Assembly: GCA_905205195.1 (NCBI GenBank)
Contig: CAJLCS010000043.1
Span: forward strand, 1 to 14,053
Source: an uncultured Eubacteriales bacterium
Lineage (GTDB): Bacteria; Bacillota; Clostridia; Oscillospirales; Oscillospiraceae
Reading direction: 5' to 3'
Length of the DNA stretch: 14,053 nucleotides
Position 1 is the stretch's first letter, and every line of letters begins with the position of its first letter. Shown one piece after another: positions 1 through 6,804 of this stretch. The position numbers and the translations under genes were made by a program. Below the pieces are notes generated by a model. That model searched no databases and had not been told where the DNA came from. It worked only from the letters and a program-made list of their open reading frames with translations.

Positions 1-1398
1 ATCCCACAGCCGTTCCTCCTCGGCCCGGCGCAGAATCAGCGACGGCCGGGCCGGATCCGGCTCCCCCGCCTCCCCGAGGGCGGCGGAGACCACCGTGGGC
101 AGGCCCCGGTCGGTGCGGGCTGACGTGGTTACCGTCAGGTCGAATTCCGCCGTCAGTTCTCCGTTTGCGGAACCGGCCGCAGGGGTGCCGGTCAGGACCG
201 CGGTCGGGTTTACGGTCACATTCACGTCGGAAGGATAGGACTGATGCAGCAGAAACCGACCGGATTCCGCCTGCAGCGTCCCTTCCGGATCGTAATAAAG
301 CACCTGCACCGTGCCGGGCAGCTCCACGGATTGGGTGTCGCCGCTTCCCAGCAGCTGGGGAACGTCCGGCCAGACGGTCACATCGGCAGCGGTCCCGGCG
401 GCACCGGAAAAGCTCTGGGTTCCGTGGACCGTCTCGGTCCGACTGTCCAGAATCGCCGGCAGCGACAGCATCTCCATCGTCGGCTCCGCCGGGCGGACCG
501 GACTGTACAGATCCTCCACCAGCTCCACCATCACCCGATCGCTGACGGTATACTGGGCGACCATGCCGCATTTGAGATGCAGGCCGTCCTCCTCCGACCA
601 GTGGACCTCCAGCCCCGTTACCCCCAGTGTCAGCGCCGCAGCGGCCTCCGGGCCGTAGTCGCCGTCCAGCTCCGCAAACTGGGAAAAGGGAACGGCCAAA
701 TCGCAGGGGTAGAGACGGCCGTCCTCCCCACTGCACAGAAGGTGGAGCCGCAGCGTTCCCCGGAAGGCCAGCCGCTGGCCCACGATTTTCTCCTCCGCCA
801 GCTCTGGCACCGCCGGATACAGCAGCACCCTCCGGGGCGCGGGACAGCCGCCGGGCCAGTCCGGCGTTTCCTCCAGGGTAAAGGTCTTTTCCCCGGCCTC
901 CCGGGGCAAAAGCATGGGATAGCTTTGCCGCAGCAGCTCCACGTCCGGCGGCACGTCCTTCGGCACGGGAATTTCCGCCTGCTCTGACTCCAGCGCCTCG
1001 GCATCCACGGCCACGCTGCCCCGGACCAGCAGACGCCGGGCGGACAGGCTCCGGGCATCCACGCTTCGCAGCAGGCAATCGGCACGGATTCTCCCCTCCC
1101 GCCGGGTTTCCGGGAAGGACCAGTTCATCTGAAACGGCAGCCAGGCCTCCAGGCAGGCCGGTTCTCCGCCGTCCTCCGGCAGATACAGCGTCCACGTCAT
1201 GATCCCGCCGGAAATGCTCATGCCGTCCGACTGCCACTGCTTGCTGCGAAGCACGCACTGGCCCCAGCTGGCCAGCACCCGCCCGATATCCGGCATGGAA
1301 TCCGGCAGCCGGACCTCCTGGGTCTGCTCCTGCACCTGGGTCTGGCGGATCACCCGGCGCAGATACGCGCAGGCGTTTTTTTCAAAACTCAAGTCCAA
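1..1398 (-). CDS. SPOCS/DUF3794 domain spore-morphogenesis protein, C-terminus cut by window edge
   Basis: 466 codons are open from a TTG start to the window edge, with no stop. The TTG has a good Shine-Dalgarno (AAAGGAG, about 8 nt upstream). An in-frame GTG three codons earlier overlaps that site and is less likely. The product starts MDLSFEKNACAYLRRV. Near residues 30-42 it has RLPDSMPDIGRVL, typical of the first DUF3794 (SPOCS) repeat. A second repeat near 185-290 contains PCDLAVPFSQF, and a weaker third lies near 320-430. The last visible residues (RPSLILRRAEEERLWD) look like the lead-in to a C-terminal LysM domain, as in C. difficile SipL and related proteins. Family members act in the mother cell and help attach the spore coat or cortex scaffold. 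There is no signal peptide or membrane segment. It lies 63 nt downstream of a small membrane gene. The family call is firm; the exact role (SipL-like or a paralogue) is not. Confidence 0.85.
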   Translation of the reverse strand, partial: MDLSFEKNACAYLRRVIRQTQVQEQTQEVRLPDSMPDIGRVLASWGQCVLRSKQWQSDGMSISGGIMTWTLYLPEDGGEPACLEAWLPFQMNWSFPETRREGRIRADCLLRSVDARSLSARRLLVRGSVAVDAEALESEQAEIPVPKDVPPDVELLRQSYPMLLPREAGEKTFTLEETPDWPGGCPAPRRVLLYPAVPELAEEKIVGQRLAFRGTLRLHLLCSGEDGRLYPCDLAVPFSQFAELDGDYGPEAAAALTLGVTGLEVHWSEEDGLHLKCGMVAQYTVSDRVMVELVEDLYSPVRPAEPTMEMLSLPAILDSRTETVHGTQSFSGAAGTAADVTVWPDVPQLLGSGDTQSVELPGTVQVLYYDPEGTLQAESGRFLLHQSYPSDVNVTVNPTAVLTGTPAAGSANGELTAEFDLTVTTSARTDRGLPTVVSAALGEAGEPDPARPSLILRRAEEERLWD

Positions 1399-1427
1399 TC
1401 GGCTCACTCCTTTATCGGCTTGCTGCC

Positions 1428-1459
1428 ATAGTCTATTCCCGACGGGACAAGTATATGAC
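1428..1459 (-). promoter_or_regulatory. Possible sporulation (SigE-type) promoter before the SPOCS gene
   Basis: On the minus strand GTCATAT (1459-1453) is followed after 15 nt by AATAGACT (1437-1430). This partly matches the SigE -35 (ATAT core) and -10 (CATACAnT) elements and would give a leader of about 25 nt. A SPOCS protein is expected to be made in the mother cell, which fits. The match is partial and could be chance. Confidence 0.3.
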
Positions 1460-1461
1460 GG

Positions 1462-1611
1462 TTATTTTCGCTGGATCAGGCACAATCCCAGCACCACGGC
1501 CCCCACGCCCAGGCAGCCGCAGACAAAGCCGGAGGCGATGCACAGCCCGATCAGCAGGCCCAGCCCCAGCGCGATCATGCAGCAGCCCCACAGTTGGTTC
1601 CTTCGGCACAT
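1462..1611 (-). CDS. 49-aa cysteine-rich hydrophobic miniprotein
   Basis: This short frame encodes MCRRNQLWGCCMIALGLGLL and continues to a TAA stop after LIQRK. A basic N-terminus (CRRN) is followed by two hydrophobic stretches (about residues 9-25 and 29-45), so it is probably a small inner-membrane protein with one long or two short membrane segments. There are six cysteines in 49 residues (2, 10, 11, 24, 31, 33, with a seventh at 43), most close to or inside the hydrophobic part. A G-rich ribosome site (GGGGGG) lies 6 nt before the ATG and is part of the livF terminator hairpin. It sits between livF and the SPOCS gene on the same strand. I recall similar short proteins in gut Clostridia but assign no function. 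Its reality rests on the start, the ribosome site and the coherent hydrophobic composition. Confidence 0.55.
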   Translation of the reverse strand: MCRRNQLWGCCMIALGLGLLIGLCIASGFVCGCLGVGAVVLGLCLIQRK

Positions 1612-1645
1612 AAAAATCCCCCCTGCACAGCGTATGCAGGAGGGA
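1612..1645 (-). terminator. Rho-independent terminator after livF
   Basis: Two 11-nt arms (1617-1627 and 1635-1645) pair with one mismatch around a 7-nt loop. On the minus strand they are followed by five T residues (1616-1612). The hairpin starts 7 nt after the livF stop. The G-rich downstream arm also serves as the ribosome site of the next small gene. Confidence 0.8.
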
Positions 1646-1652
1646 TGAAAAG

Positions 1653-2354
1653 TTAACCGCCCAGATAGGCCTTGCGGACCTCGTCGCTTCTGGAAAGTTC
1701 GGCGCCGGTGCCCTGCAGGGTCACCCGGCCGGTTTCCAGCACATAGGCCCGGTCGGCGATCTGGAGGGCCTTGGAGGCGTTCTGCTCCACCAGCAGAATG
1801 GTGGTACCGGCTTTGTGAAGCTGCCGGATGATGTCGAAAATCTGATCCACCAGAATGGGGGCCAGGCCCATGGACGGCTCGTCAAGCATCATCAGCTTGG
1901 GTTTGCTCATCAGCGCCCGGCTCATGGCCAGCATCTGCTGCTCGCCGCCGGAAAGCGTCCCGGCAATCTGCCTGCGCCGCTCCTTCAGCCGGGGGAACAG
2001 CTCGTAAATCTGATCCAGATCCGACTGGGAAACGGTTTTCCGGGTAAAAGCGCCCATTTCCAGATTGTCCTGCACGGACATTTCCAGAAAAATCCGCCGT
2101 CCCTCCGGCACATGGGCCAGACCGTGCCGCACCAGCTGATAGGCCTCCGTGTGGGTGATATCCTGATCCATGAAGGTGATTTTTCCGCTGCGGGGGTGCA
2201 TCAGGCCGGACACGGTTTTCAGAATCGTGCTTTTTCCGGCGCCGTTGGCGCCGATCAGCGCTACGATTTCCCCTTCCCGCACTTCAAAGGAGACGCCCTT
2301 CACGGCGTGAATGGCGCCGTAGTACACATGGATGTTGTCAATGTCCAGTATCAT
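1653..2354 (-). CDS. livF: Branched-chain amino acid ABC transporter ATP-binding protein LivF
   Basis: A 233-aa ATPase, the usual length for LivF. It is one of the two cytoplasmic nucleotide-binding subunits that drive uptake of leucine, isoleucine, valine or similar hydrophobic amino acids. Walker A is GANGAGKST (35-43), the signature is LSGGEQQ (134-140), and Walker B is LMMLDEP (154-160) with catalytic Glu159. The switch position reads VEQN (189-192), with Gln in place of the common His, as is normal in the LivF branch. HVPEGRRIF (81-89) is another LivF hallmark. Its ATG overlaps the livG stop by 4 nt (ATGA), so translation is probably coupled. It is the last gene of the livJHMGF cluster and is followed directly by a terminator. 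The family call is secure. The actual substrate (branched-chain amino acids versus amides or urea) cannot be read from the ATPase. Confidence 0.95.
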   Translation of the reverse strand: MILDIDNIHVYYGAIHAVKGVSFEVREGEIVALIGANGAGKSTILKTVSGLMHPRSGKITFMDQDITHTEAYQLVRHGLAHVPEGRRIFLEMSVQDNLEMGAFTRKTVSQSDLDQIYELFPRLKERRRQIAGTLSGGEQQMLAMSRALMSKPKLMMLDEPSMGLAPILVDQIFDIIRQLHKAGTTILLVEQNASKALQIADRAYVLETGRVTLQGTGAELSRSDEVRKAYLGG

Positions 2355-3202
2355 GTCTGACCGTTCTCCTTTCTGCCCAGATAGGCCTCGATGACCTTGG
2401 GATCGTTCTTGATTTCCTCGGCGGAGCCTTTGGCGATGATCCGGCCGTAGTTCAGCACGGCGATGGCCTCGCAGACGTTCATCACCAGATTCATGTCGTG
2501 CTCAATCAGGAAAATGGCCACCTGGAACGTGTCCCGGATCCGGCGGATCTGGTGCATCAGCTCCGTGGTTTCACTGGGGTTCATACCGGCAGCCGGTTCG
2601 TCCAGCAGCACGATGGACGGATCCGTAGCCAGCGCACGGGCAATTTCCAGCCGGCGCTGCACGCCGTAGGGCAGGCTCCCTGCCTTTTTGTCGGCCAGAT
2701 CGGCCAGTCCCATAAAGTCCAACAGCTCCATGGCCTTTTCGTTGGCCTTCTTTTCCGCCTTGAAGTAGCCCGGCAGCCGCAGTAAGGAGTCGGCAAAGGT
2801 GCACTTGATCTGATTGTGCATACCGACCTTCACGTTGTCCAGCGCGGACATTTCGCCGAACAGGCGGATATTCTGGAAGGTCCGGGCAATGCCGAGCCGA
2901 TTGACCTTGGCGGTGTTCATGCCCTTGGTATCTACGCCGTTAATCAGAATGCTGCCCCGGGTGGGCTGATAGACGCTGGTCAGCAGGTTGAAAATCGTGG
3001 TTTTTCCGGCGCCGTTGGGGCCGATCAGACCGGAAATCTCCGTGGGGCCGATCGAAATGCTGAACCCGTCCACCGCCGTCAGGCCGCCGAAGTCGATGCC
3101 CAGGTTCCGGACATCCAGCACCGGCTGCTTGTTGGTGTCCTGCTCACGCAGAAGGGTGTAGCTTTCCACCTTGACCATTTTTCTGGAATAGGTATCACTC
3201 AT
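2351..3202 (-). CDS. livG: Branched-chain amino acid ABC transporter ATP-binding protein LivG
   Basis: A 283-aa ATPase, partner of LivF. Walker A is GPNGAGKTT (61-69), the Q-loop is at Gln110 in ARTFQNIRLF, the signature is LPYGVQRRLEIARAL (177-191), and Walker B is IVLLDEP with Glu202, followed by AAGMNP. The H-loop is His235 in LIEHDM. The longer loop between Q-loop and signature and the IARTFQNIRLF segment separate LivG from LivF. About 27 residues precede the ATPase fold (VLDVRNLGIDFGG), somewhat more than in most LivG proteins. The start is supported by the 8-nt overlap with the livM stop (ATGAGTGA). An internal Met9 is a less likely start. Its end overlaps the livF start by 4 nt. Confidence 0.95.
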   Translation of the reverse strand: MSDTYSRKMVKVESYTLLREQDTNKQPVLDVRNLGIDFGGLTAVDGFSISIGPTEISGLIGPNGAGKTTIFNLLTSVYQPTRGSILINGVDTKGMNTAKVNRLGIARTFQNIRLFGEMSALDNVKVGMHNQIKCTFADSLLRLPGYFKAEKKANEKAMELLDFMGLADLADKKAGSLPYGVQRRLEIARALATDPSIVLLDEPAAGMNPSETTELMHQIRRIRDTFQVAIFLIEHDMNLVMNVCEAIAVLNYGRIIAKGSAEEIKNDPKVIEAYLGRKENGQT

Positions 3203-4274
3203 GGCCCTTTTCCTCCTTCTTGCGGAATTTTCCCAGCCACTGGCGCAGCCGGTCCGGTGCCGCCTGGACGAAGTTCTTGACCTTCGGCGACCAGGTAAAC
3301 AGCATTACCGCAATCAGCACGATGGCATAGAGAATCATCCGGTAATCCTGCAGCGACCGCAGGGCCTCCGGCAGGATGTACAAAACCGTGGCCGAAATGA
3401 CGGAGCCGAGGATATTGCCCATGCCGCCCAGCACCACGAACACCAGCACATTGATGGAGGTGTTGAAATTGAACTTGCCGGCGATCAGGGATGCGTAGTT
3501 CAGGCCGAACAGGACCCCCGCCATCCCGGCCAGCACCGCGGACACCACAAAGGCCTTCATTCGGAAGGCGGTGACGTTGATGCCCACGGATTCGGCGGCA
3601 ATCCGGTTGTCCCGGACGGCCTTGATGGCCCGGCCTTCCTTGGAGTGAATCAGATTCAGCACCACGGTCAGCGTGACGAGAATCAGGATGAACCCGGCGG
3701 TAAAGCTGGAGAGCTTGGTAATGCCGGTGGCGCCCATGGGGCCGTCGATCAGCATGGTGCCGCCCTCCCCCAGCGCCATCTTATCCGTGGTGATGGCCAT
3801 GTGCAGGCCACTTGCGTCGGTGCCGACATAGAGGTTGTTGACCAGATTTTTGATGATTTCACCGAAGGCCAGCGTCACGATGGCCAGATAGTCGCCCCGC
3901 AGGCGAAGCACCGGGATGCCGATCAGAAAGCCGAACACACCGGCGGTGACGCCGCCGCAGAGCATGGCCAGAAGCAGCCGCAGCGCCGTACTCGGTACGG
4001 CCTGCTTCAGCAGCGCGGCTGCCACAATGCCGGTAAAGGCGCCGATGCTCATAAAACCGGCGTGGCCCAGACTCAGCTCACCGCAGACGCCGACCAGCAG
4101 GTTCAGGGAAACCGCCATGACGATGTAGGCGCAGCTGGGAACCAGATAGCCCTTCACGGCGCTGCCCAGCATTCCGGCAGCGGACAGACCCTGCATCACC
4201 ACAAACGCGGCGATGACCACCGCGTAGGTCAGGAAATTGACCCGGGCGGTTTTTGTTTTCAGAAGTGTTTTCAT
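3195..4274 (-). CDS. livM: Branched-chain amino acid ABC transporter permease LivM
   Basis: A 359-aa polytopic membrane protein of the LivM family and one half of the transport channel. Family marks are GELSLGHAGF (65-74), the RGDYLAIVTLAFGEI segment that contacts the ATPase, VRDNRIAAESVGIN, and VFVVLGGMGNILGS near the C-terminus. About nine to ten hydrophobic segments are visible, beginning with one at residues 14-32. The C-terminus is short and basic (KFRKKEEKGHE), as expected for a cytoplasmic tail. The ATG has an AGGTGA ribosome site and lies 9 nt after the livH stop. The gene ends inside the livG start (8-nt overlap), so H, M, G and F are very likely translated from one message. Confidence 0.95.
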   Translation of the reverse strand: MKTLLKTKTARVNFLTYAVVIAAFVVMQGLSAAGMLGSAVKGYLVPSCAYIVMAVSLNLLVGVCGELSLGHAGFMSIGAFTGIVAAALLKQAVPSTALRLLLAMLCGGVTAGVFGFLIGIPVLRLRGDYLAIVTLAFGEIIKNLVNNLYVGTDASGLHMAITTDKMALGEGGTMLIDGPMGATGITKLSSFTAGFILILVTLTVVLNLIHSKEGRAIKAVRDNRIAAESVGINVTAFRMKAFVVSAVLAGMAGVLFGLNYASLIAGKFNFNTSINVLVFVVLGGMGNILGSVISATVLYILPEALRSLQDYRMILYAIVLIAVMLFTWSPKVKNFVQAAPDRLRQWLGKFRKKEEKGHE

Positions 4275-4283
4275 CGTCTCACC

Positions 4284-5165
4284 TCACACCTTCTCCTGCA
4301 CCTGCTTGCCCAGCAGACCGGCGGGCTTCACCAGCAGAATCACGATCAGCACGGCGAACACAATGGCGTCGCTGAACTGGGGGGAAATATAGGCCTTGCT
4401 GAAGGTTTCAATCAGGCCCAGAAGCACACCGCCCAGCATGGCGCCGGGAATAGAGCCGATGCCGCCGAAAACGGCTGCCGTGAAGGCCCGGATGCCGGGC
4501 ATGGCGCCGGTGGTCGGCTCCAGCGTCGGCACGGTGGAGCAAAGCAGGACGCCCGCAATGGCGGCCAGCGCCGAGCCGATGGCAAAGGTGGTGGAAATGG
4601 TCCGGTTGACGTTGATGCCCATGAGCTGGGCGGCATCCCGGTCCTCCGAGACGGCCCGCATGGCCTTGCCCATCCGGGTTTTGCCGGTAAACAGCGTCAG
4701 GCCCACCATCACCAGAGCGGAAACGGCCACCGTCAGCATCGTTTCGCCGGTCAGCACCACCTGCCCGCCGAACAGCGTGATGGGCGCAAAGGACACAATG
4801 CTGGTGAAGCTCTTGGGGCTGGAGCCCCACAGCAGCTGGGCCGCATTCTGGAGGAAATAGCTGACGCCGATGGCGGTAATCAGTACCGCCAGACTGGGCG
4901 TTCCACGTAGCGGCCGGTAGGCCAGACCTTCAATCAGGACACCCAGCACGGTGCAGGCCACAACCGAAGCCAAGATGGCCACCGGCACCGGAAGGCCAAG
5001 ATAATTGGTGACGCAGAAGGAAATATACGCGCCGACCATAATGATATCGCCGTGGGCGAAGTTCAGCATTTTGGCAATGCCGTAAACCATGGTATACCCC
5101 AAGGCGATAATGGCATAGACCGCGCCGATATTGACACCGTTAATCAGATATTGCAGTAATTTCAT
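4284..5165 (-). CDS. livH: Branched-chain amino acid ABC transporter permease LivH
   Basis: A 293-aa polytopic permease and partner of LivM. Motifs are LINGVNIGAVYAIIALGYTM near the start, NFAHGD (35-40), the AVSEDRDAAQLMGIN coupling segment, FGGIGSIPGAMLGG and LLVKPAGLLGK at the C-terminus; all are typical of LivH. Eight or so hydrophobic helices are visible. I chose the ATG at 5165 (MKLLQYL) because AGAGGG lies 6 nt upstream. The longer frame starting with GTG at 5186 has no ribosome site, and the ATG at 5171 touches the AGAGGG. A long perfect inverted repeat ends just upstream of this ribosome site. Confidence 0.93.
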   Translation of the reverse strand: MKLLQYLINGVNIGAVYAIIALGYTMVYGIAKMLNFAHGDIIMVGAYISFCVTNYLGLPVPVAILASVVACTVLGVLIEGLAYRPLRGTPSLAVLITAIGVSYFLQNAAQLLWGSSPKSFTSIVSFAPITLFGGQVVLTGETMLTVAVSALVMVGLTLFTGKTRMGKAMRAVSEDRDAAQLMGINVNRTISTTFAIGSALAAIAGVLLCSTVPTLEPTTGAMPGIRAFTAAVFGGIGSIPGAMLGGVLLGLIETFSKAYISPQFSDAIVFAVLIVILLVKPAGLLGKQVQEKV

Positions 5166-5184
5166 TGTCATCCCTCTTTCTATC

Positions 5185-5229
5185 ACAACGGTTTATGACA
5201 AAACCGGTTTTTCTCTCATAAACCGTTGT
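5185..5229. repeat. 14-bp perfect inverted repeat before livH (operator or RNA hairpin)
   Basis: ACAACGGTTTATGA (5185-5198) and its exact reverse complement (5216-5229) flank 17 nt. That spacer contains a 12-bp palindrome, AAAACCGGTTTT (5200-5211). The repeat lies 7 nt upstream of the livH Shine-Dalgarno. It could be a dimeric regulator site or an RNA stem affecting livH translation or message stability. The sequence symmetry is certain; the function is inferred. Confidence 0.6.
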
Positions 5230-5232
5230 TCG

Positions 5233-5263
5233 ATTGCCGGGGTGAGGGCCTCACCCCGGCAAT
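5233..5263. repeat. Perfect GC-rich hairpin after livJ, without U-tract
   Basis: A 31-nt near-palindrome (15-bp arms ATTGCCGGGGTGAGG and its complement around a single G) starts 14 nt after the livJ stop. On the minus strand it is followed by CGAACAACGG, so there is no U-run for classical termination. A stable stem of this kind between a binding-protein gene and its permease genes often protects the 3' end of the upstream message or reduces read-through, giving more binding protein than permease. That role is inferred. Confidence 0.65.
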
Positions 5264-5277
5264 GCTTGGATTGGTAC

Positions 5278-6432
5278 TTATGCCATGGGAACGTAGGCGC
5301 CGTTCGTAATCACAACGGCAGCGGGCAGCTTGGAAATCATGCCGTTATCATCCCACTGCATTCCCTTGCCGGTCAGGCCGTTGAAGGTCATGGCGTTCAA
5401 CTGCTCCTCCACCAGCCGGCAGGCCTCCTCATTGGAGGTTGCACCGTTGACACCGGCCTTCTCGCAGGCCTCGTACAGGGCGTAAATCACGTCATAGCCG
5501 TCAGCGGCGAACTGGTTGGGCACCAGGCCGTTTCTCTTTTCCTTGTACTTGGTGACGAAGGAAACGGTAGCCTCGTCGGTGCCGTCGGCGTCGAAGGGGG
5601 TCATCAGCGCCAGGCCCTCGGCCAGGGACTTATCGAAGCCTTCCACGTTCAGGATGCCGTCCATGCCGTCGCAGCCGAAGAAGGTGGGCTTATAGCCGAT
5701 CTTGTTGGCGTAGGTCAGCACACGGGCCGCCTCGGAATAATAGAAGGGCAAAAACACCAGATCCGCGCCCATCTCCTGGCATTTGGTCACCTGGGTGGAC
5801 AGGTCGCTCTTGCTGTCGTTGGTGAAGGAAGTTTCGCACACGATATTCAGGCCGAGCGTGGCGGCTTTGGCCTTGAAGCCCTCGGCAATGCCGGTGGAAT
5901 AGGCATCGGAGGAATCATAGATAATGCCGATGGCCTTGCCCATGTTCTTTTCGGCCACCAGCTGCGCGGCGCTGACGCCCTGGTTGGGGTCGGTGAAGCA
6001 CATCTGATAGACGTTCTTGCCCGCCATGGCAATGGCCTCGGCGGAGCCGGAAGGCGTCATCATGACGATGTTGTCCTCGGCCGTCAGCGGGGCAACGGCG
6101 TTGCAGGAACCGGTGGTCACGGCGCCGGCCAGGAACTGGATGTTCTTGTCCTTCAGGGTGTTGTAGGCGCTGACGGCCTTCTCTCCGTCCGCTTCATCAT
6201 CTTCGGAATAGAACGCAATCTGCAGGCCACCCTTGGCATTGATTTCTTCCACGGCAATTTCCATGCCGGCCTTCACGGCGGTGCCGTACTGAGCATTGCT
6301 GCCGGTCAGCGGGCCGCTCATGCCGATACGAATGGTATTGGCATCGGTGGTATTGCCCGCGCCCTTGCCGCAGCCGGCGAACAGGCCCACTGCCATGACG
6401 GCGGAAAGAATCAAACTTACAGCTTTTTTCAT
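5278..6432 (-). CDS. livJ: Branched-chain amino acid ABC transporter substrate-binding lipoprotein (LivJ-like)
   Basis: A 384-aa extracellular binding protein. A lipoprotein signal peptide (MKKAVSLILSAVMAVGLFAG) is followed by Cys21 in a FAGC lipobox, so it should be lipid-anchored to the outer face of the membrane. The mature part is a Peripla_BP_6 (type I periplasmic-binding) fold: IRIGMSGPLTGSNAQYG at the start, the ligand-loop segment TTGSCNAVAP, GIIYDSSDAYSTG at the domain hinge, and NQFAADGYDVIYALYEA near the C-terminal end. The ATG has AAGGAG about 9 nt upstream. It hands ligand to LivHM and lies 112 nt upstream of livH. Its start is only about 35 nt after a terminator belonging to the preceding small gene. 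The exact amino acid ligand cannot be settled from sequence. Confidence 0.93.
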   Translation of the reverse strand: MKKAVSLILSAVMAVGLFAGCGKGAGNTTDANTIRIGMSGPLTGSNAQYGTAVKAGMEIAVEEINAKGGLQIAFYSEDDEADGEKAVSAYNTLKDKNIQFLAGAVTTGSCNAVAPLTAEDNIVMMTPSGSAEAIAMAGKNVYQMCFTDPNQGVSAAQLVAEKNMGKAIGIIYDSSDAYSTGIAEGFKAKAATLGLNIVCETSFTNDSKSDLSTQVTKCQEMGADLVFLPFYYSEAARVLTYANKIGYKPTFFGCDGMDGILNVEGFDKSLAEGLALMTPFDADGTDEATVSFVTKYKEKRNGLVPNQFAADGYDVIYALYEACEKAGVNGATSNEEACRLVEEQLNAMTFNGLTGKGMQWDDNGMISKLPAAVVITNGAYVPMA

Positions 6433-6466
6433 GATAATGATCTCCTTTTTCCTTTGAATGCTATAG

Positions 6467-6496
6467 AAAAAAGCGACCGCCTGCGCGGCCGCTTTT
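6467..6496 (-). terminator. Intrinsic terminator/attenuator between the 57-aa gene and livJ
   Basis: 12-nt arms 6469-6480 and 6485-6496 pair around a 4-nt loop (6481-6484). The only non-Watson-Crick position is a G-U pair in the minus-strand RNA but an A-C mismatch in the opposite direction, so the stem favours minus-strand transcripts. It is followed on the minus strand by six T residues (6472-6467). It lies 14 nt after the small gene's stop and about 35 nt before the livJ ATG. Confidence 0.8.
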
Positions 6497-6510
6497 GACT
6501 ACAAAAACGG

Positions 6511-6684
6511 TCACGCGCCCATCGAAATCAGCAGCAGCCCCAGCAGCGCCAGAAAAATGGACACCGCCGCAATCGCAGTGCCCAGTACTACCATAATCTG
6601 AAAAGCGCGCACGGAGGATGCCACTGCACGACCCGCACAGCAGAAGCCGGAATTGGAATGCATAACCTTTGCGAAGTCTTTCAT
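6511..6684 (-). CDS. 57-aa small membrane protein of unknown function
   Basis: The frame begins MKDFAKVMHSNSGFCCAGRA and ends LLISMGA. The first half is polar, with a CC pair (residues 15-16 region). The second half (about residues 30-55) is one long hydrophobic segment, so it is probably a single-pass membrane protein with a short extracytoplasmic tail or none. The ATG at 6684 has an ideal AAGGAGG 8 nt upstream; an in-frame GTG 9 nt earlier overlaps that site. A near-consensus sigma-A promoter sits immediately upstream and an intrinsic terminator immediately downstream, so it is a self-contained transcription unit. I do not recognise the family. It could be a regulator or accessory of the transporter that follows, or unrelated. 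Confidence 0.7.
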   Translation of the reverse strand: MKDFAKVMHSNSGFCCAGRAVASSVRAFQIMVVLGTAIAAVSIFLALLGLLLISMGA

Positions 6685-6713
6685 GTCGGGCACCTCCTTG
6701 AAATGATGGCCTT

Positions 6714-6742
6714 ATTGTACACCACTCATGCACATTTGTCAA
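6714..6742 (-). promoter_or_regulatory. Sigma-A promoter of the 57-aa gene (and possibly the liv cluster)
   Basis: On the minus strand TTGACA (6742-6737) and TACAAT (6719-6714) are separated by exactly 17 nt. Initiation would fall near 6707, giving a leader of about 22 nt to the ATG at 6684. No comparable promoter is visible between this small gene and livJ, so read-through from here may contribute to liv expression. Confidence 0.85.
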
Positions 6743-6753
6743 CGAGCAAGATA

Positions 6754-6788
6754 ACAGAAAAGACGGCGAAAACCGCCGTCTTTTCTGT
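6754..6788 (-). terminator. Terminator of the nfo-SEDS-PBP operon
   Basis: Perfect 15-bp arms (6754-6768 and 6774-6788) surround a 5-nt loop. The core GACGGCG stem is followed by TTTTCTGTTAT on the minus strand. The AAAA/TTTT flanks make it able to work in both directions, but only the minus strand carries genes here. It lies 16 nt past the PBP stop. Confidence 0.85.
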
Positions 6789-6804
6789 GCATCCCGCACG
6801 AGAA

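Noticed and set aside
630..1085. 151-aa minus-strand frame inside the SPOCS region
   Set aside because: It is in a different frame from the SPOCS protein and is made of Arg/Pro/Cys/Trp-rich shadow codons.
3201..4910. 569-aa plus-strand open frame opposite livM/livH
   Set aside because: It is antisense to two clear permease genes, is rich in His/Gln/Gly with no domain, and has no ribosome site. It is a GC-driven shadow frame.
5131..6498. 455-aa plus-strand frame opposite livJ
   Set aside because: It mirrors the livJ codons, has no recognisable motif, and livJ has a full signal peptide and family match.
6461..6799. 112-aa minus-strand frame overlapping the 57-aa gene
   Set aside because: It spans a terminator on each side and the promoter, so it cannot be a natural gene. 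The 57-aa frame has the ribosome site.
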